Shown piece by piece: positions 43,798 through 53,852 of a stretch of DNA of 64,000 nucleotides. A program made the translations under genes and the position numbers. Within the stretch, counting starts at the first letter, position 1; each line of letters begins with the position of its first letter. Location: assembly GCF_014323605.1 (NCBI RefSeq), contig NZ_SCMB01000003.1, positions 62,001 through 126,000 on the forward strand. The letters run 5' to 3'. The stretch is from Lactobacillus kimbladii (GTDB lineage: Bacteria; Bacillota; Bacilli; Lactobacillales; Lactobacillaceae). The notes beneath the pieces were generated by a model. The model was not told where the DNA came from. It did not search any database and saw only the letters and a program-made list of their open reading frames with translations.

Positions 43798-45594
43798 ATG
43801 GTGAAAAATTTGATCTACGATTCAACTCTCAAATGGGACGCTGTTTACGACGTAATTGTAGTCGGATTCGGCGGAGCTGGTGCCGGAGCGGCAAGATTTG
43901 CGGCAGATAACAATGCGCACGTTCTGCTCATTGACTCAGCTCCCGAAGGTCATGAAGGTGGCAATACCAGGTATGCTGGTGGTGCTTTTGCTTGGAGCGA
44001 TAATTTTGATGATCTCCGTGAATATTATAAGCAAACTTATTATCCCTTTAAGTATGATCCCAAAGATTTAGACGCTTTTGTCAATAATGTTTTGAAGATG
44101 AAGGAGTACTCTCAAAAATATTTTGGCATTAAAGCACAATACACCGGGAGAAGACCTCAAGGAGAATATCCGGAATACAAGCATGCAGAAACAATGCGCT
44201 CACAAAGCATGACTGCTGGTATGTATAATGGCGGATTCTGGAAATTATTACGTAAAAAAGTTTACGAGCGTTTAGACAAAATTGATGTTTGGTTTGAAAG
44301 TCCTGCACAACATTTAATTCAGGACCCCAACACTAAAACCATTTTAGGTGTGCAAATTAAACATCAAGGTATAAATAGAAATGTGGCTGCCAGAAATGGT
44401 GTAGTTCTATCATGTGGTGGCTTTGAAAATAACGAAGACATGGTTCAAACATTCTTAGGTCAAGGTTCTTTAGCTCCAATTGGTACTTTATATAATCAAG
44501 GTAAAGGGATTGATTTAGCAATTGAAGCTGGCGCTAGACTGTGGCATATGTCCAACTATGATTCACATGGTTTTTCTTTAAGAGAAGGCGCGCCAAGAGA
44601 AAAATTTGCTTACATGATCAACTGGAAGAGCTTGTTTAATGGCAGTATTTTCGTTGCTGGCGATGATGGCACCCGGTATTACCGTGAAGACGAAGAAGAC
44701 CGTCATGGTTACAAATATAACCACGGCAACTGGATAATGCAGCCTAACCAAAATCATCCACATATCATTATGGATCAAAAGCAATTTGAGCAACTAGCCA
44801 ATGACGATTCAGATAAGGCTGAACAAATTAAGAGCCTGATCACCTATGCCATAAAAGCTGAAACTATTGCCGAATTAGCTGACAAGATTGCCGCACCAAA
44901 ATTGGCCGAAGCTGTCAGTGATTTTAACTTTTTAGTCAATGAAAAAAAGCGCGATATGTTTTTAAATCGTAAAATTGAAACAATGCGTGCTTTTGGGGCA
45001 GGCCCATATTATGCTATCCCAATTCGCCACAACATTCTGCACACGCATGGTGGCGCTCGTCGTAATGAAAATTGCGAAGTTTTGGACATGGAGAATAATG
45101 TTATTCCTCATTTATATGAAGCCGGTGAATTAGGAGATATTTTTGCTACCAAATATGTTGGTGCAAACAGTATTGCTGATTTGTTAATTTCTGGCAAAAT
45201 TGCCGGAGAAAATGCTGCGTGGCCAAAAAGAAAAATGGCTGAAGTTGATGTAGTTACAGGTGCTTCAAAAAACCCTGATCTAAAATCTGACGCCCATGCT
45301 TCTTCAACTGATTTCGAAGCTGGACCTAATCAGGGAATCGGAATTAGTGAAAATGGCATTAATGATGTCCCAATTGTGGTACGCGTCACGATGTCAGGTG
45401 ATAAGATTTCTCAAATTGAAACACTGCAAGAAAAAGAAACGCCTTATTTGGGAGGCAAAGCAATTCCCGTTCTAACTAATGAAATGATTGAAAAACAAAC
45501 TATAGAGGTTGATGCGGTCAGTGGCGCAAGTACAACTAGTGCTGCTTTTAAAGAAGCGGTCAACCAAGCAATTGAGAACGCTGAAAAGCAGTAA
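43798..45594 (+). CDS. Flavoprotein reductase of the fumarate/urocanate reductase superfamily with C-terminal FMN-binding domain, copy 1
   Basis: A soluble 598-residue protein with no signal peptide. The N-terminal FAD Rossmann motif is 'VVGFGGAGAGAARFA' and the C-terminal FMN_bind domain (about 510-598) ends with the flavin-attachment motif 'VDAVSGAST'. Active-site signatures differ from fumarate reductase: the TMGG block is 'HTHGG', and the C-terminal 'HG.NR.GGNS' reads 'ATKYVGANS', losing the substrate arginine. It probably reduces another alpha,beta-unsaturated acid. The open frame starts at GTG 43795; I take ATG 43798. A paralogue follows. Confidence 0.82.
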   Translation: MVKNLIYDSTLKWDAVYDVIVVGFGGAGAGAARFAADNNAHVLLIDSAPEGHEGGNTRYAGGAFAWSDNFDDLREYYKQTYYPFKYDPKDLDAFVNNVLKMKEYSQKYFGIKAQYTGRRPQGEYPEYKHAETMRSQSMTAGMYNGGFWKLLRKKVYERLDKIDVWFESPAQHLIQDPNTKTILGVQIKHQGINRNVAARNGVVLSCGGFENNEDMVQTFLGQGSLAPIGTLYNQGKGIDLAIEAGARLWHMSNYDSHGFSLREGAPREKFAYMINWKSLFNGSIFVAGDDGTRYYREDEEDRHGYKYNHGNWIMQPNQNHPHIIMDQKQFEQLANDDSDKAEQIKSLITYAIKAETIAELADKIAAPKLAEAVSDFNFLVNEKKRDMFLNRKIETMRAFGAGPYYAIPIRHNILHTHGGARRNENCEVLDMENNVIPHLYEAGELGDIFATKYVGANSIADLLISGKIAGENAAWPKRKMAEVDVVTGASKNPDLKSDAHASSTDFEAGPNQGIGISENGINDVPIVVRVTMSGDKISQIETLQEKETPYLGGKAIPVLTNEMIEKQTIEVDAVSGASTTSAAFKEAVNQAIENAEKQ

Positions 45595-45606
45595 AGAAGT
45601 GCAAAA

Positions 45607-47442
45607 ATGAAAATCAACGAAAAAACTAAGTGGAATGGTGTGTATGATGTAGTCGTTTTAGGTTTTGGTGGAGCCGGAGGCACGGCAGCTCGTTTTGCGG
45701 CAGAAAATGGTGCTCAAGTCTTATTAGTTGACGCTGCTCCTTATGGTCATGAGGGTGGTAACACCCGTTATTCAGCACAGCATGTTGCTATGGCACATGA
45801 TAGAAAGAAGATTGTTGAATATTATGAGCAGCTGGCAGCGCCATATAATTTTGATCAGAAAACAATGGCTGCTTATCTTGATGGCTTTGTTAATATGCCG
45901 CAATATTTTAAAAAGTATTTTGGTATTGATCCTTTTATCTGGTCACGTGATAATCAACCGGGTGACCATTTAGCAAAGAAAAAGAATTTATGTGAGTATC
46001 CTGAATATCGTGGCTCTGAAACCTTTGATTTTGCCCTGATTCATAATCAAGACTTTGATGCTGAATTATGGAAAGTAATTCGTGCTCAAGTCGTCAAAAA
46101 TGCTGCCAACATTGATGTCTGGCTTAATTCCAGAGCAGAGCATTTATTGCAGGACGAAGCAACTGGTGAAATAGCTGGAGTAATTATTAATCGTAACAAG
46201 AAACAATATTATATTCATGCTCGCAAAGGAGTAATTGTTGCTACAGGTGGCTTTGAAAATAATAAGCAGATGCAGCAGGATTACCTGCACGTCACAAAAT
46301 TAACCCCGCTGGGCACTCTCTATAATAAGGGTGACGGGATTAAAATGACTGCTGAAGTTGGAGCAAAAATGTGGCACATGAGCAATTATGAGTCATTAGG
46401 CATCCTCCCCAGCTACGTAATTGCTGAAGGTGAAAATGAGCGTGGTCGGCAGGTTAGCGGCTGGCAAAATGTCAAATCAGGTGCGATTTTTGCGGTGGCA
46501 GACGACGGCACTCGCTTTATGCGTGAAGATGCCAAATTCAGACATGGTCATATCGCTGAACATGGAGACTATCTATTGCCTCACGCTTACGACAATGCTT
46601 GGTTGGTCTTTGATAATCAGCAATATCAAAAGTTCGTTTTAGAACAGAAACAAGGAAAGCTCAAGTACGGTAAATTCTTTGACAAGGTTGTTAGTGCCGG
46701 TTCACTGGCTGAATTAGCCCAAAAGATGAATGTACCAGCCGCAAATCTAGAAAATACTGTTTTGCAATTTAACGAGTTTGCCACTAACGGCAAGGATTTG
46801 GAATTTGGTCGTGCACCTGAGTCAATGACTAGTTTCGATTTAAAAGATGACGTCCATGCAGTTAAATTGGCTCCCGCAGTCCTTAATACCCAAGGTGGAC
46901 CAGAACATGATGAGTTAGCCCGTGTACTTGATGTCAACAATCAACCAATCAAACGTCTCTACACAGCTGGTGAGCTTGGCGGAATGTGCGTCAATCGTTA
47001 TCAGGGCGGTGGCAACTTAGCTGAATGCTTGATTTTTGGCAAAATTGCTGGAGAAAATGCTGCCAAGTTAGAGCCAATTGAAGATTCGATTAATTTAACG
47101 GGAAAATTGCCGCGAATTAATGATCTTTTGGATGGTGAAAAGGACGATCAAATTGAGCTGGGACAAAATCAGTTTCTAGGATCTTCTGAAGCAGGTATTG
47201 GCGGTAGGATTTTGGTTCGCGTGACCTATTTTGATAATGAAATCAAAAAAATTGAAGTACTAGAAAATCATGAAACGGAAGGAATTGGAGCTGTAGCCAT
47301 TGACCGTATACCCCAAGAAATGGTAAGCAATAATTCTACGAATGTTGATGCAGTTTCAGGAGCTTCTACCACAACTAATGCTTTAAAGGAAGCCGTGAAT
47401 GCGGCGATTAAGAAAGCACAAAATAGTTCTAAAGGAGAATAA
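45607..47442 (+). CDS. Flavoprotein reductase of the fumarate/urocanate reductase superfamily with C-terminal FMN-binding domain, copy 2
   Basis: A 611-residue paralogue of the preceding gene, starting 13 bases after it. It has the FAD motif 'VLGFGGAGGTAARFA' and a C-terminal FMN_bind domain ending 'VDAVSGAST'. Here the TMGG block is 'NTQGG', without the usual histidine, while an arginine is kept in 'CVNRYQGGGN'. The two copies thus differ from each other at substrate positions as well as from fumarate reductase. They may form a heteromer or act on related substrates. It is followed by a coupled DASS transporter. Confidence 0.82.
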   Translation: MKINEKTKWNGVYDVVVLGFGGAGGTAARFAAENGAQVLLVDAAPYGHEGGNTRYSAQHVAMAHDRKKIVEYYEQLAAPYNFDQKTMAAYLDGFVNMPQYFKKYFGIDPFIWSRDNQPGDHLAKKKNLCEYPEYRGSETFDFALIHNQDFDAELWKVIRAQVVKNAANIDVWLNSRAEHLLQDEATGEIAGVIINRNKKQYYIHARKGVIVATGGFENNKQMQQDYLHVTKLTPLGTLYNKGDGIKMTAEVGAKMWHMSNYESLGILPSYVIAEGENERGRQVSGWQNVKSGAIFAVADDGTRFMREDAKFRHGHIAEHGDYLLPHAYDNAWLVFDNQQYQKFVLEQKQGKLKYGKFFDKVVSAGSLAELAQKMNVPAANLENTVLQFNEFATNGKDLEFGRAPESMTSFDLKDDVHAVKLAPAVLNTQGGPEHDELARVLDVNNQPIKRLYTAGELGGMCVNRYQGGGNLAECLIFGKIAGENAAKLEPIEDSINLTGKLPRINDLLDGEKDDQIELGQNQFLGSSEAGIGGRILVRVTYFDNEIKKIEVLENHETEGIGAVAIDRIPQEMVSNNSTNVDAVSGASTTTNALKEAVNAAIKKAQNSSKGE

Positions 47443-47446
47443 AGAA

Positions 47447-48862
47447 ATGTTAGATAAAATTCAATGGAAAAAGTGGGTTTTGCCACTAGCTATCGGCATT
47501 GGCTTATGGCTGTTAACTCCATTAAAACCAGCGGCAATTAACGTTCAAGCCTGGCACCTTTTCGCCATATTTATTGCAACTATAATTGCTTGTGTGACTA
47601 AACCATTACCAATGATGGCAACTACAATAATAGCGGTGGTGATTGCCACATTAACCGGTATTTTCAAGATGGAAGAAGTTACTGCTGGTTTTGGTAATTC
47701 CACCGCATGGATGGTCGCTATGTGTATGTTTATGGCGGCCGGCTTTATTAAATCAGGACTTGGTAAAAGAATTGCCTACTTCTTTGTCAAAACTTTTGGC
47801 AAGAGAACTTTAGGTTTGGCTTATGCCTTATCCCTAGTGGAGACTGTTCTGGCAGTTGGTATCCCAAGTAACAATGCTCGTGTTAACGGGATTATGTACC
47901 CAATTATTGATAACTTATCAAGAGAAATGGGTTCAGATCCTAAAAAGGGAACTGAGCGTGACATGGGTTCATTCCTTGTCTTTACAGAATACGAAGTTAA
48001 CATCGTTACATCCACCATGTTTCTAACTGGTTTAGCCGGTAACATGGTGGCATTAGGAATAGCAAAGACCCAAAACGTTACTATTTCCTGGATGCAATGG
48101 TTTGTAGCTGCAATCGTACCAGGCATAATTTCCTTAATATTAGTACCTTTTATTCTATATAAAATTTACCCGCCTAAGATCAAAGAAACACCTAATGCTC
48201 ATGCTTGGGCAGACAAAAAATTACAAGAATTAGGAAAAATGACAGCTGCAGAAAAAATTATGGGTGTGGTTTTTGTCTTGTCAGTTGCATTATGGTTAGT
48301 AGGTTCTAAGTTTGGCATTGACGCTACTTTAGTCAGCTTTATTGCAGTTGCATTACTATTGGTATTTGGCGTCATCAATGTTAAGGATATTTTAGGTCAG
48401 AGTTTTGCTTGGAACATCTTAACTTGGCTTTCAATTATCATGTTGATGTCTCAAAAATTAATGACTTTGGGCTTTTTCCCATGGTTCTCAAAGACTTTAG
48501 GTAGTGCACTTAATGGTATGAATTGGGTTTTGGTACTGGTAATCTTGTTCTTGGTTTACTTCTACCTCCACTATTTATTTCCAAGTGTTTCTACACAAAT
48601 TTCTGCTCTATATGCAGGATTTCTCTCAATTGCGATCGGTGCCGGAGTGCCACCTATGATGGCAGCGTTAATGCTAGCTTTAGACGGTTCTTTATACTTG
48701 TCAACTTCAAGCTATTCGGCAGGTCCTGCCGCTTTGCTTTCTTCAACAGGCTACGTTTCTAACAAAGATTGGTGGAAACTAAGCGCCATAATTGGTGTTG
48801 TACTTAACATTATCTGGTTAGGCGGCGGTCTGGTTTGGACTAAAGTTATCGGCATGTGGTAA
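47447..48862 (+). CDS. DASS family anion:sodium/dicarboxylate symporter, copy 1
   Basis: A 471-residue membrane protein of the divalent anion:Na+ symporter family (CitT/SdcS type), with about 11-12 helices. It has the 'SNNARVNGIMYPIIDNL' motif region, 'NMVALGIAKT' and 'PSVSTQISALYAGFLS'. The start is ATG 47447 (AAAGGAG upstream); the frame opens earlier, inside the preceding gene. It probably imports the organic acid reduced by the two flavoproteins or exchanges it for the product. Confidence 0.88.
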   Translation: MLDKIQWKKWVLPLAIGIGLWLLTPLKPAAINVQAWHLFAIFIATIIACVTKPLPMMATTIIAVVIATLTGIFKMEEVTAGFGNSTAWMVAMCMFMAAGFIKSGLGKRIAYFFVKTFGKRTLGLAYALSLVETVLAVGIPSNNARVNGIMYPIIDNLSREMGSDPKKGTERDMGSFLVFTEYEVNIVTSTMFLTGLAGNMVALGIAKTQNVTISWMQWFVAAIVPGIISLILVPFILYKIYPPKIKETPNAHAWADKKLQELGKMTAAEKIMGVVFVLSVALWLVGSKFGIDATLVSFIAVALLLVFGVINVKDILGQSFAWNILTWLSIIMLMSQKLMTLGFFPWFSKTLGSALNGMNWVLVLVILFLVYFYLHYLFPSVSTQISALYAGFLSIAIGAGVPPMMAALMLALDGSLYLSTSSYSAGPAALLSSTGYVSNKDWWKLSAIIGVVLNIIWLGGGLVWTKVIGMW

Positions 48863-48972
48863 TAAAAAGCCTTTTTATTTTTGTCACAAATTGAGCTTTT
48901 AGATTTGTAGCTTGTTAGTTTAAGGAGTCTAGTTTACTATTATTACTATACTGAATAAAAAGGAAGATCATA

Positions 48973-49929
48973 ATGAAAAATTGGGCTGTAATATCAACTT
49001 GGAGTATGTCATACGATGGGTTGTTAAAAGCAAGCAGTATGTTGCAAAACGGTGAGAGTGCAGGGGATGCAGTTGAAAACTTAATAAAGAAAGTTGAATC
49101 TTATCCTCTTTATAAATCAGTTGGTTATGGCGGACTTCCTAATGAAGATGGAGTTGTTCAGATGGATGCCGCCTTTATGAATGGTGATACTTTAGCACAA
49201 GGTTCAGTAGCCGCTATTGAAAATGTGAAGCATGCTGTTTCTGTAGCCAGAAAATTGAGTTTAAATAAAACTAACAGCTTTTTAGTCGGAGAAGGCGCCA
49301 CTAAATTTGCTATGCAAAATTGCTTTGAAATGACTAACATGCTGACAGAAAGAGCAAAAAAAATATGGCAAGAAAAAGTCAAAGAGCAGGCTCAGTCTGG
49401 ACTGCATCCTTATGATGGACACGATACTGTTGGGGCATTAACACTTGATCAAGCTGAATCGATGGCTGCAGCTACATCTACTTCAGGTTTATTTATGAAA
49501 AAAGAGGGTCGTATTGGTGACTCGCCTTTATCAGGGTCTGGTTTTTATGCAGATAGCAATATTGGTGCAGCTGCAGCCACTGGTTTGGGTGAAGATATAA
49601 TGAAAGGTTGTCTTTCATATGAAATTGTGCGAAAAATGGCAGGAGGCATGTCTCCACAGCAAGCTTGCGATGCCGCGCTTTATCCTTTTTGCCATGATTT
49701 AAAACAACGCTATGGTCAGGTTGGAGAAATTTCTTTAATTGCTTTAAATAACAAAGGTGAGTGGGGAGTAGCAACTAACGTTGAATTTCCATTTTGCGTT
49801 GCCAACAATGATCAAGGTGCAAAGATTCTAATGGCTAATCCTGGTAAAAACAATAAAACTAAAATTGAGCCTATATCGCAAGCATGGCTGGATAATTATC
49901 AAAAAGAAATCAATGCTCCAATCGGTTAG
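48973..49929 (+). CDS. N-terminal nucleophile asparaginase / isoaspartyl peptidase family
   Basis: A 318-residue Ntn-hydrolase of the glycosylasparaginase family. The autocleavage and catalytic threonine is Thr152 in 'GHDTVGAL', and 'GIGDSPLSGSGFYAD'-like sequence (RIGDSPLSGSGFYAD) forms the substrate loop. It would cleave beta-aspartyl or N4-glycosyl asparagine bonds, releasing aspartate. Its place between a dicarboxylate transporter and cutC suggests it feeds aspartate carbon into the acid-reducing cluster, which is an inference. Confidence 0.82.
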   Translation: MKNWAVISTWSMSYDGLLKASSMLQNGESAGDAVENLIKKVESYPLYKSVGYGGLPNEDGVVQMDAAFMNGDTLAQGSVAAIENVKHAVSVARKLSLNKTNSFLVGEGATKFAMQNCFEMTNMLTERAKKIWQEKVKEQAQSGLHPYDGHDTVGALTLDQAESMAAATSTSGLFMKKEGRIGDSPLSGSGFYADSNIGAAAATGLGEDIMKGCLSYEIVRKMAGGMSPQQACDAALYPFCHDLKQRYGQVGEISLIALNNKGEWGVATNVEFPFCVANNDQGAKILMANPGKNNKTKIEPISQAWLDNYQKEINAPIG

Positions 49930-49953
49930 AATTTTTAAGAGATGGTATTTTAG

Positions 49954-50589
49954 ATGCTTAAAGAAGTATGTGTAGAGAATTTTACTAATATTCCGCATGT
50001 TATTGAAAATGGTGCTGACAGGATAGAATTGAACAACGAGCTTTCATTGGGTGGAACTACGCCGACATTTGGTGTCATAAAAAGGTCAATAATTTATGCT
50101 GACAGAGTAAAAATACCAGTAATTGTTATGATTAGACCTAGAGGAGGCAATTTTATTTATAATGAAGATGAAATTGCTATTATGGCTGATGATATGGCAG
50201 TTGCTGCTAAATTAGGCGCTCGAGGTGTCGCTTTTGGCTGTTTAACTAATCAGAAGCAGTTAAACCGAGCTCAAATGGAACGGTTAATTGACTTAGCTCA
50301 TTCCCTAAATCTTACTGTGGTCATGCATATGGCTTTTGACCAAATATCTGAACCAATACAAAGAGATGAACTAAACTGGCTAATTGGGCAAAAAGTAGAA
50401 AGAATTTTGACACATGGGGGAGATTTGCAATTTCCCATTGAAGACACAATTACTCACCTTAAGGAAATTCTTAACTGGTCAAACGGAAAGATAGAAATTT
50501 TGCCAGGTGGTGGTATTACGACTAAAAATAGGGATGAAATAGCTGAAGAATTACATGTTAATCAACTTCACGGGTCAAAAATTGTCTAG
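49954..50589 (+). CDS. cutC: CutC family protein
   Basis: A 211-residue TIM-barrel protein of the CutC family. It opens 'LKEVCVENF' and has 'GADRIELNNELSLGGTTP', 'IPVIVMIRPRGGNFIYN', 'VVMHMAFD' and 'RILTHGG'. The family was once linked to copper, but its biochemical function is unclear. It follows the asparaginase-like gene by 24 bases and shares its terminator with the convergent flavoprotein pseudogene. Confidence 0.88.
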   Translation: MLKEVCVENFTNIPHVIENGADRIELNNELSLGGTTPTFGVIKRSIIYADRVKIPVIVMIRPRGGNFIYNEDEIAIMADDMAVAAKLGARGVAFGCLTNQKQLNRAQMERLIDLAHSLNLTVVMHMAFDQISEPIQRDELNWLIGQKVERILTHGGDLQFPIEDTITHLKEILNWSNGKIEILPGGGITTKNRDEIAEELHVNQLHGSKIV

Positions 50590-50623
50590 AATAAAAGAGC
50601 TTCACTATTGAAGCTCTTTTATT
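50590..50623. terminator. Bidirectional terminator cutC / flavoprotein pseudogene
   Basis: AATAAAAGAGCTTCA and TGAAGCTCTTTTATT form a long stem with a five- to six-base loop between convergent genes. Confidence 0.92.
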
Positions 50624-50638
50624 ATCCTGTTTGTATTT

Positions 50639-52453
50639 TTAAAGATTTTGGATATATTTTTCTGCGTTTTTAGCTGCTTGGCGTCCTGAATTGACGTTGT
50701 GCGCACAGGCTGAGCCACCCAAAGTTATGGTGTAAACATCTCTATATTGCATGGTTGAATCCATACCAGAAGCATACAAACCAGGAATTTTTTCAAAATC
50801 ATTGTTTATGACTTCGAATTTTCTGTTAGAACCAATGCCTCCTAGACCAATCAAGTTGGAAGGATCTAATCGAGCAATATAATACGGTCCTTCTTTCATC
50901 GAAATAAGCATATCTTGATCTTTATTAAACTCTAAGTCTTTACCATTGTCACAAAATGAATTGTAATCATTTACTGTATTTACTAAAGTTTCTGAAGGAA
51001 GATTTACTTTTTCAGCTAATTCATAAATTGAATTTGCTTTGAATAAGGAATTTCCTTCGTTTTCTTTAACAGCTTTGGCAAGTATTTTATCAGCATTTTC
51101 AACGTTTTTGGTTAGTTCATCAAAAATTCTTTGTGTGAAGATTTCATACGTAACCTTTGTAGCTTTAATTGCCATTCTTTGATATATCAAATTAAACTTT
51201 TTGACATTTTCATTCACAAAACGTCGGCCATCTTGATTGACAAATACTACTGGACCTCCTGAAGGTAATGACATGAATCCATTAATAGGGTCAAGATATA
51301 AATGTATACCTTCATGAGGGAAAGCCTGAATATAATTCATCATACATTCCGGAGATTCTTTTAACATATCCATAGCACCAACTGACATAGCCATTTGATA
51401 GCCATCACCAGTATTACTTGGCATTGAGCAATAGTGAATATTCTTTGTCGACCATCCCTGCTTCTCTATCAATTCAGGGTTATGACCAACGCCTCCAGTT
51501 GCTAAAAGTGTTGCCTTTGCATTAATTTTTATATATCCATCTGGTGTTTTGGCATAAACTCCCTTAACAGTTCCGTTTTCTTCAATAATACTCGTAGCTG
51601 AAGTTTCGAGCAGAAATTTTACATTAAGCTCGTCAGCCTTCTTTTTCATATAAGGTACATATCCGACAGAGGCAAAACCTCCTTTAAACCAATGAAAAGT
51701 TGGGAACATACAAGTACCATGATAGTCATCGACTTTAGACAGCTGAACACCAAGGTTTACCAACCAGTCAATGTTATCTGCAGAATTATTAATTAAATCA
51801 ACCCAAAAAGACCCGTCAGCTCTATACTGTCCTAACTCAGCTTCTTTTGAAATTATATCTTCCTTTTCTGCATGTATACCTGCAGCTTTTTGCATTTTGG
51901 TGTTAATTCCAAAAATACCCTCAACACCGCCACCATTTCCGGCCACGAAACCATTCTTATCAATTACGATTGTATTTAGATCAAGTTGACGAGCTTGAAC
52001 CGCTGCAGCTAGTCCAGATATTCCGGCACCTACAATTAAAAAGTCTGTGCTATATTCTTTAATAACATGGTTTGGCTTTTTTCGCCAAAATGAATAGCTA
52101 TCATCTAAACGCTTTTTCGTATTTGCCTTTAGCGGTGCAACTTTTTTATCAGTTTCAGTTTTAAAATCTTGGGGATTTCCTCCAGCTTGCTCAATTACTT
52201 TTTCGACTGCATTTAGTAAACCGTTAACTGAATGTGTCGCTCCTTAGATAGCATCAACTGTTAAAGTCTGATCATTTATAATTTCCTTAGGAATTTTTGT
52301 AAATACTGTTTCTTCCAAACTTCCTGGAATCATTTCTTTTTGCGTCTTAATTTTACTAATTTTATTATCACTTATTTCTACCTTTATTGGCATTTGCTCA
52401 TTTTCATATTCGTGAGCAACAACTTGATAAGTACCTGATGTAAGATTTTTCAC
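50639..52453 (-). pseudogene. Flavoprotein reductase with N-terminal FMN-binding domain, interrupted by one in-frame stop
   Basis: Read as one frame from GTG 52453 (AAAGGGG upstream), this encodes 604 positions. An FMN_bind domain (about 1-90) is followed by an FAD-binding fumarate-reductase-type domain ('FLIVGAGISGLAAAVQA', 'GRRFVNE', 'LGGSACAHN'). The only defect is a TAA at 52244-52246, exactly where the serine of the flavin-attachment motif 'VDAI-S-GAT' belongs. A single C-to-A change (TCA to TAA) explains it. It might be a recent pseudogene, a sequencing error or a translated stop. A LysR gene is divergent to it. Confidence 0.8.
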
Positions 52454-52585
52454 TTTAAATAACCCCTTTCAATAATGTCTTTAAGCTAATATCTACAAAA
52501 TTAAATATAACATTGTTCATTTGTTTACAAATAATCTAAAATATGATTGATTATCAGTTTTACTTATTAAAGAAAGAGAATAAAA

Positions 52586-53482
52586 ATGAATCTTGAACAC
52601 TTAAAAGTATTCGTAAATTTAGCAGAAACTTTAAATTTTTCTCGAACGGCCATTGAAATGAACCTTTCACAATCAGCTGTCTCACAAATAATTTCATCAA
52701 TGGAAAATGAACTAGGCTTTTTATTATTTAAAAGAAGCAGAAAGCAGGTGCGTTTAACAGAGAGTGGTAAAGAGTTTTACTATTCTATAAAACCGCTATT
52801 AAGCGTTTATGATAAGTCGGTACAAAAGGCGAAATCAGCTGCAAATAAAAAAAGAAATAATTTAACTATCGGTTATAGCGGCACACCATATGAAATTTCA
52901 ATATTACCAAAGATAATTGAATTATATGAAAAAACTCATAAAGAAAATGCTTTATCCATTTTTTTAGAAAATTACGCACATAATGAATTAAAAGACAGAC
53001 TCATTAACGGTGATTGTGACGTTATCTTTACGATGCCAGATATTATAGCCAAAATGGAAAACGTTAAGTATATAAATTTAGCTACGGGGCATTATTGCAT
53101 CAACTTTTATAAACCTGTTTTTGATAAACAGAACTGCTTTAAAATTTCAGGATTAAGCAATTTCAGGTTAATTTTTTCCGATAGCAAGTGGTGTCCCCCG
53201 TCACAAAATGCTTTACAGAAATATATTATCGCTATGAATGAGAACGTTAATATTGCATATGCCAATAATGTTCTAAGTGCTTATTTGATGGTTAAAGCAG
53301 GGCTAGGAACCGGTATATGGGCTGATTTTGTCAATGATGATCATGATGAAACAATTGTTAGTGTTCCTTTAAAATATGCTATTAAGCCAAATTATGGTAT
53401 TGCCATGCTAAATTATGGTGAACCAATAAGTGCTAAACGTTTTGCCAATTGGCTTACACAAAACTTTTCAAATTTTTGTTGA
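52586..53482 (+). CDS. LysR family transcriptional regulator (divergent to the interrupted flavoprotein)
   Basis: A 298-residue LTTR with 'NFSRTAIEMNLSQSAVSQIISSMENELGFLLFKRSRKQV'. It starts 132 bases from the start of the interrupted reductase on the opposite strand and is its likely regulator. The brnQ T-box promoter begins inside its last codons. Confidence 0.92.
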   Translation: MNLEHLKVFVNLAETLNFSRTAIEMNLSQSAVSQIISSMENELGFLLFKRSRKQVRLTESGKEFYYSIKPLLSVYDKSVQKAKSAANKKRNNLTIGYSGTPYEISILPKIIELYEKTHKENALSIFLENYAHNELKDRLINGDCDVIFTMPDIIAKMENVKYINLATGHYCINFYKPVFDKQNCFKISGLSNFRLIFSDSKWCPPSQNALQKYIIAMNENVNIAYANNVLSAYLMVKAGLGTGIWADFVNDDHDETIVSVPLKYAIKPNYGIAMLNYGEPISAKRFANWLTQNFSNFC

Positions 53483-53507
53483 CATGAAATAAGACATTGA
53501 TTAAAAT
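53479..53507 (+). promoter_or_regulatory. Promoter of the brnQ T-box operon
   Basis: TTGACA (53479-53484) overlaps the end of the LysR gene. With TAAAAT (53502-53507) it forms a near-consensus promoter with a 17-base spacer. Confidence 0.85.
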
Positions 53508-53513
53508 GTTATT

Positions 53514-53782
53514 AATATTGATAAAGCGATGAAAAGATAAGTAAACTTGCAGGTAGCGTCAAAGAGAGTCCTGTAGCTGCGAATGGACCGTGATGGCAAG
53601 TTGAAAGTAACTTTGAGCTATGTAGTGAATGAAGTAGCTATAATTGGTGACACCCATTATCGTGTTAGCGTATCGCACATTTGCCGTACGTGAAGCGACT
53701 GCAGTGATTTTAAGTAACCAAAGCAGTAATTTAGGTGGTACCGTGCCAAAGCACCCTTGATTTATTTCAAGGGTGCTTTTTT
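53514..53782 (+). promoter_or_regulatory. T-box riboswitch upstream of brnQ
   Basis: Stem I contains AACTTGC/GCAAGTT, AGAGAG and a GAAA-GTA segment that would give a valine specifier (GTA). The T-box AGGTGGTACCGTG is at 53733-53745, and the terminator GCACCCTTGA/TTCAAGGGTGC with T-run is at 53748-53782. Uncharged branched-chain tRNA would activate brnQ. The element is clear; the specifier assignment is tentative. Confidence 0.82.
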
Positions 53783-53852
53783 ATTCCCTTAATAATGACC
53801 AGAGTTTTTTATCAATTTAATTTATGCTTTATTTCATTTAGGAGGAACTAGA

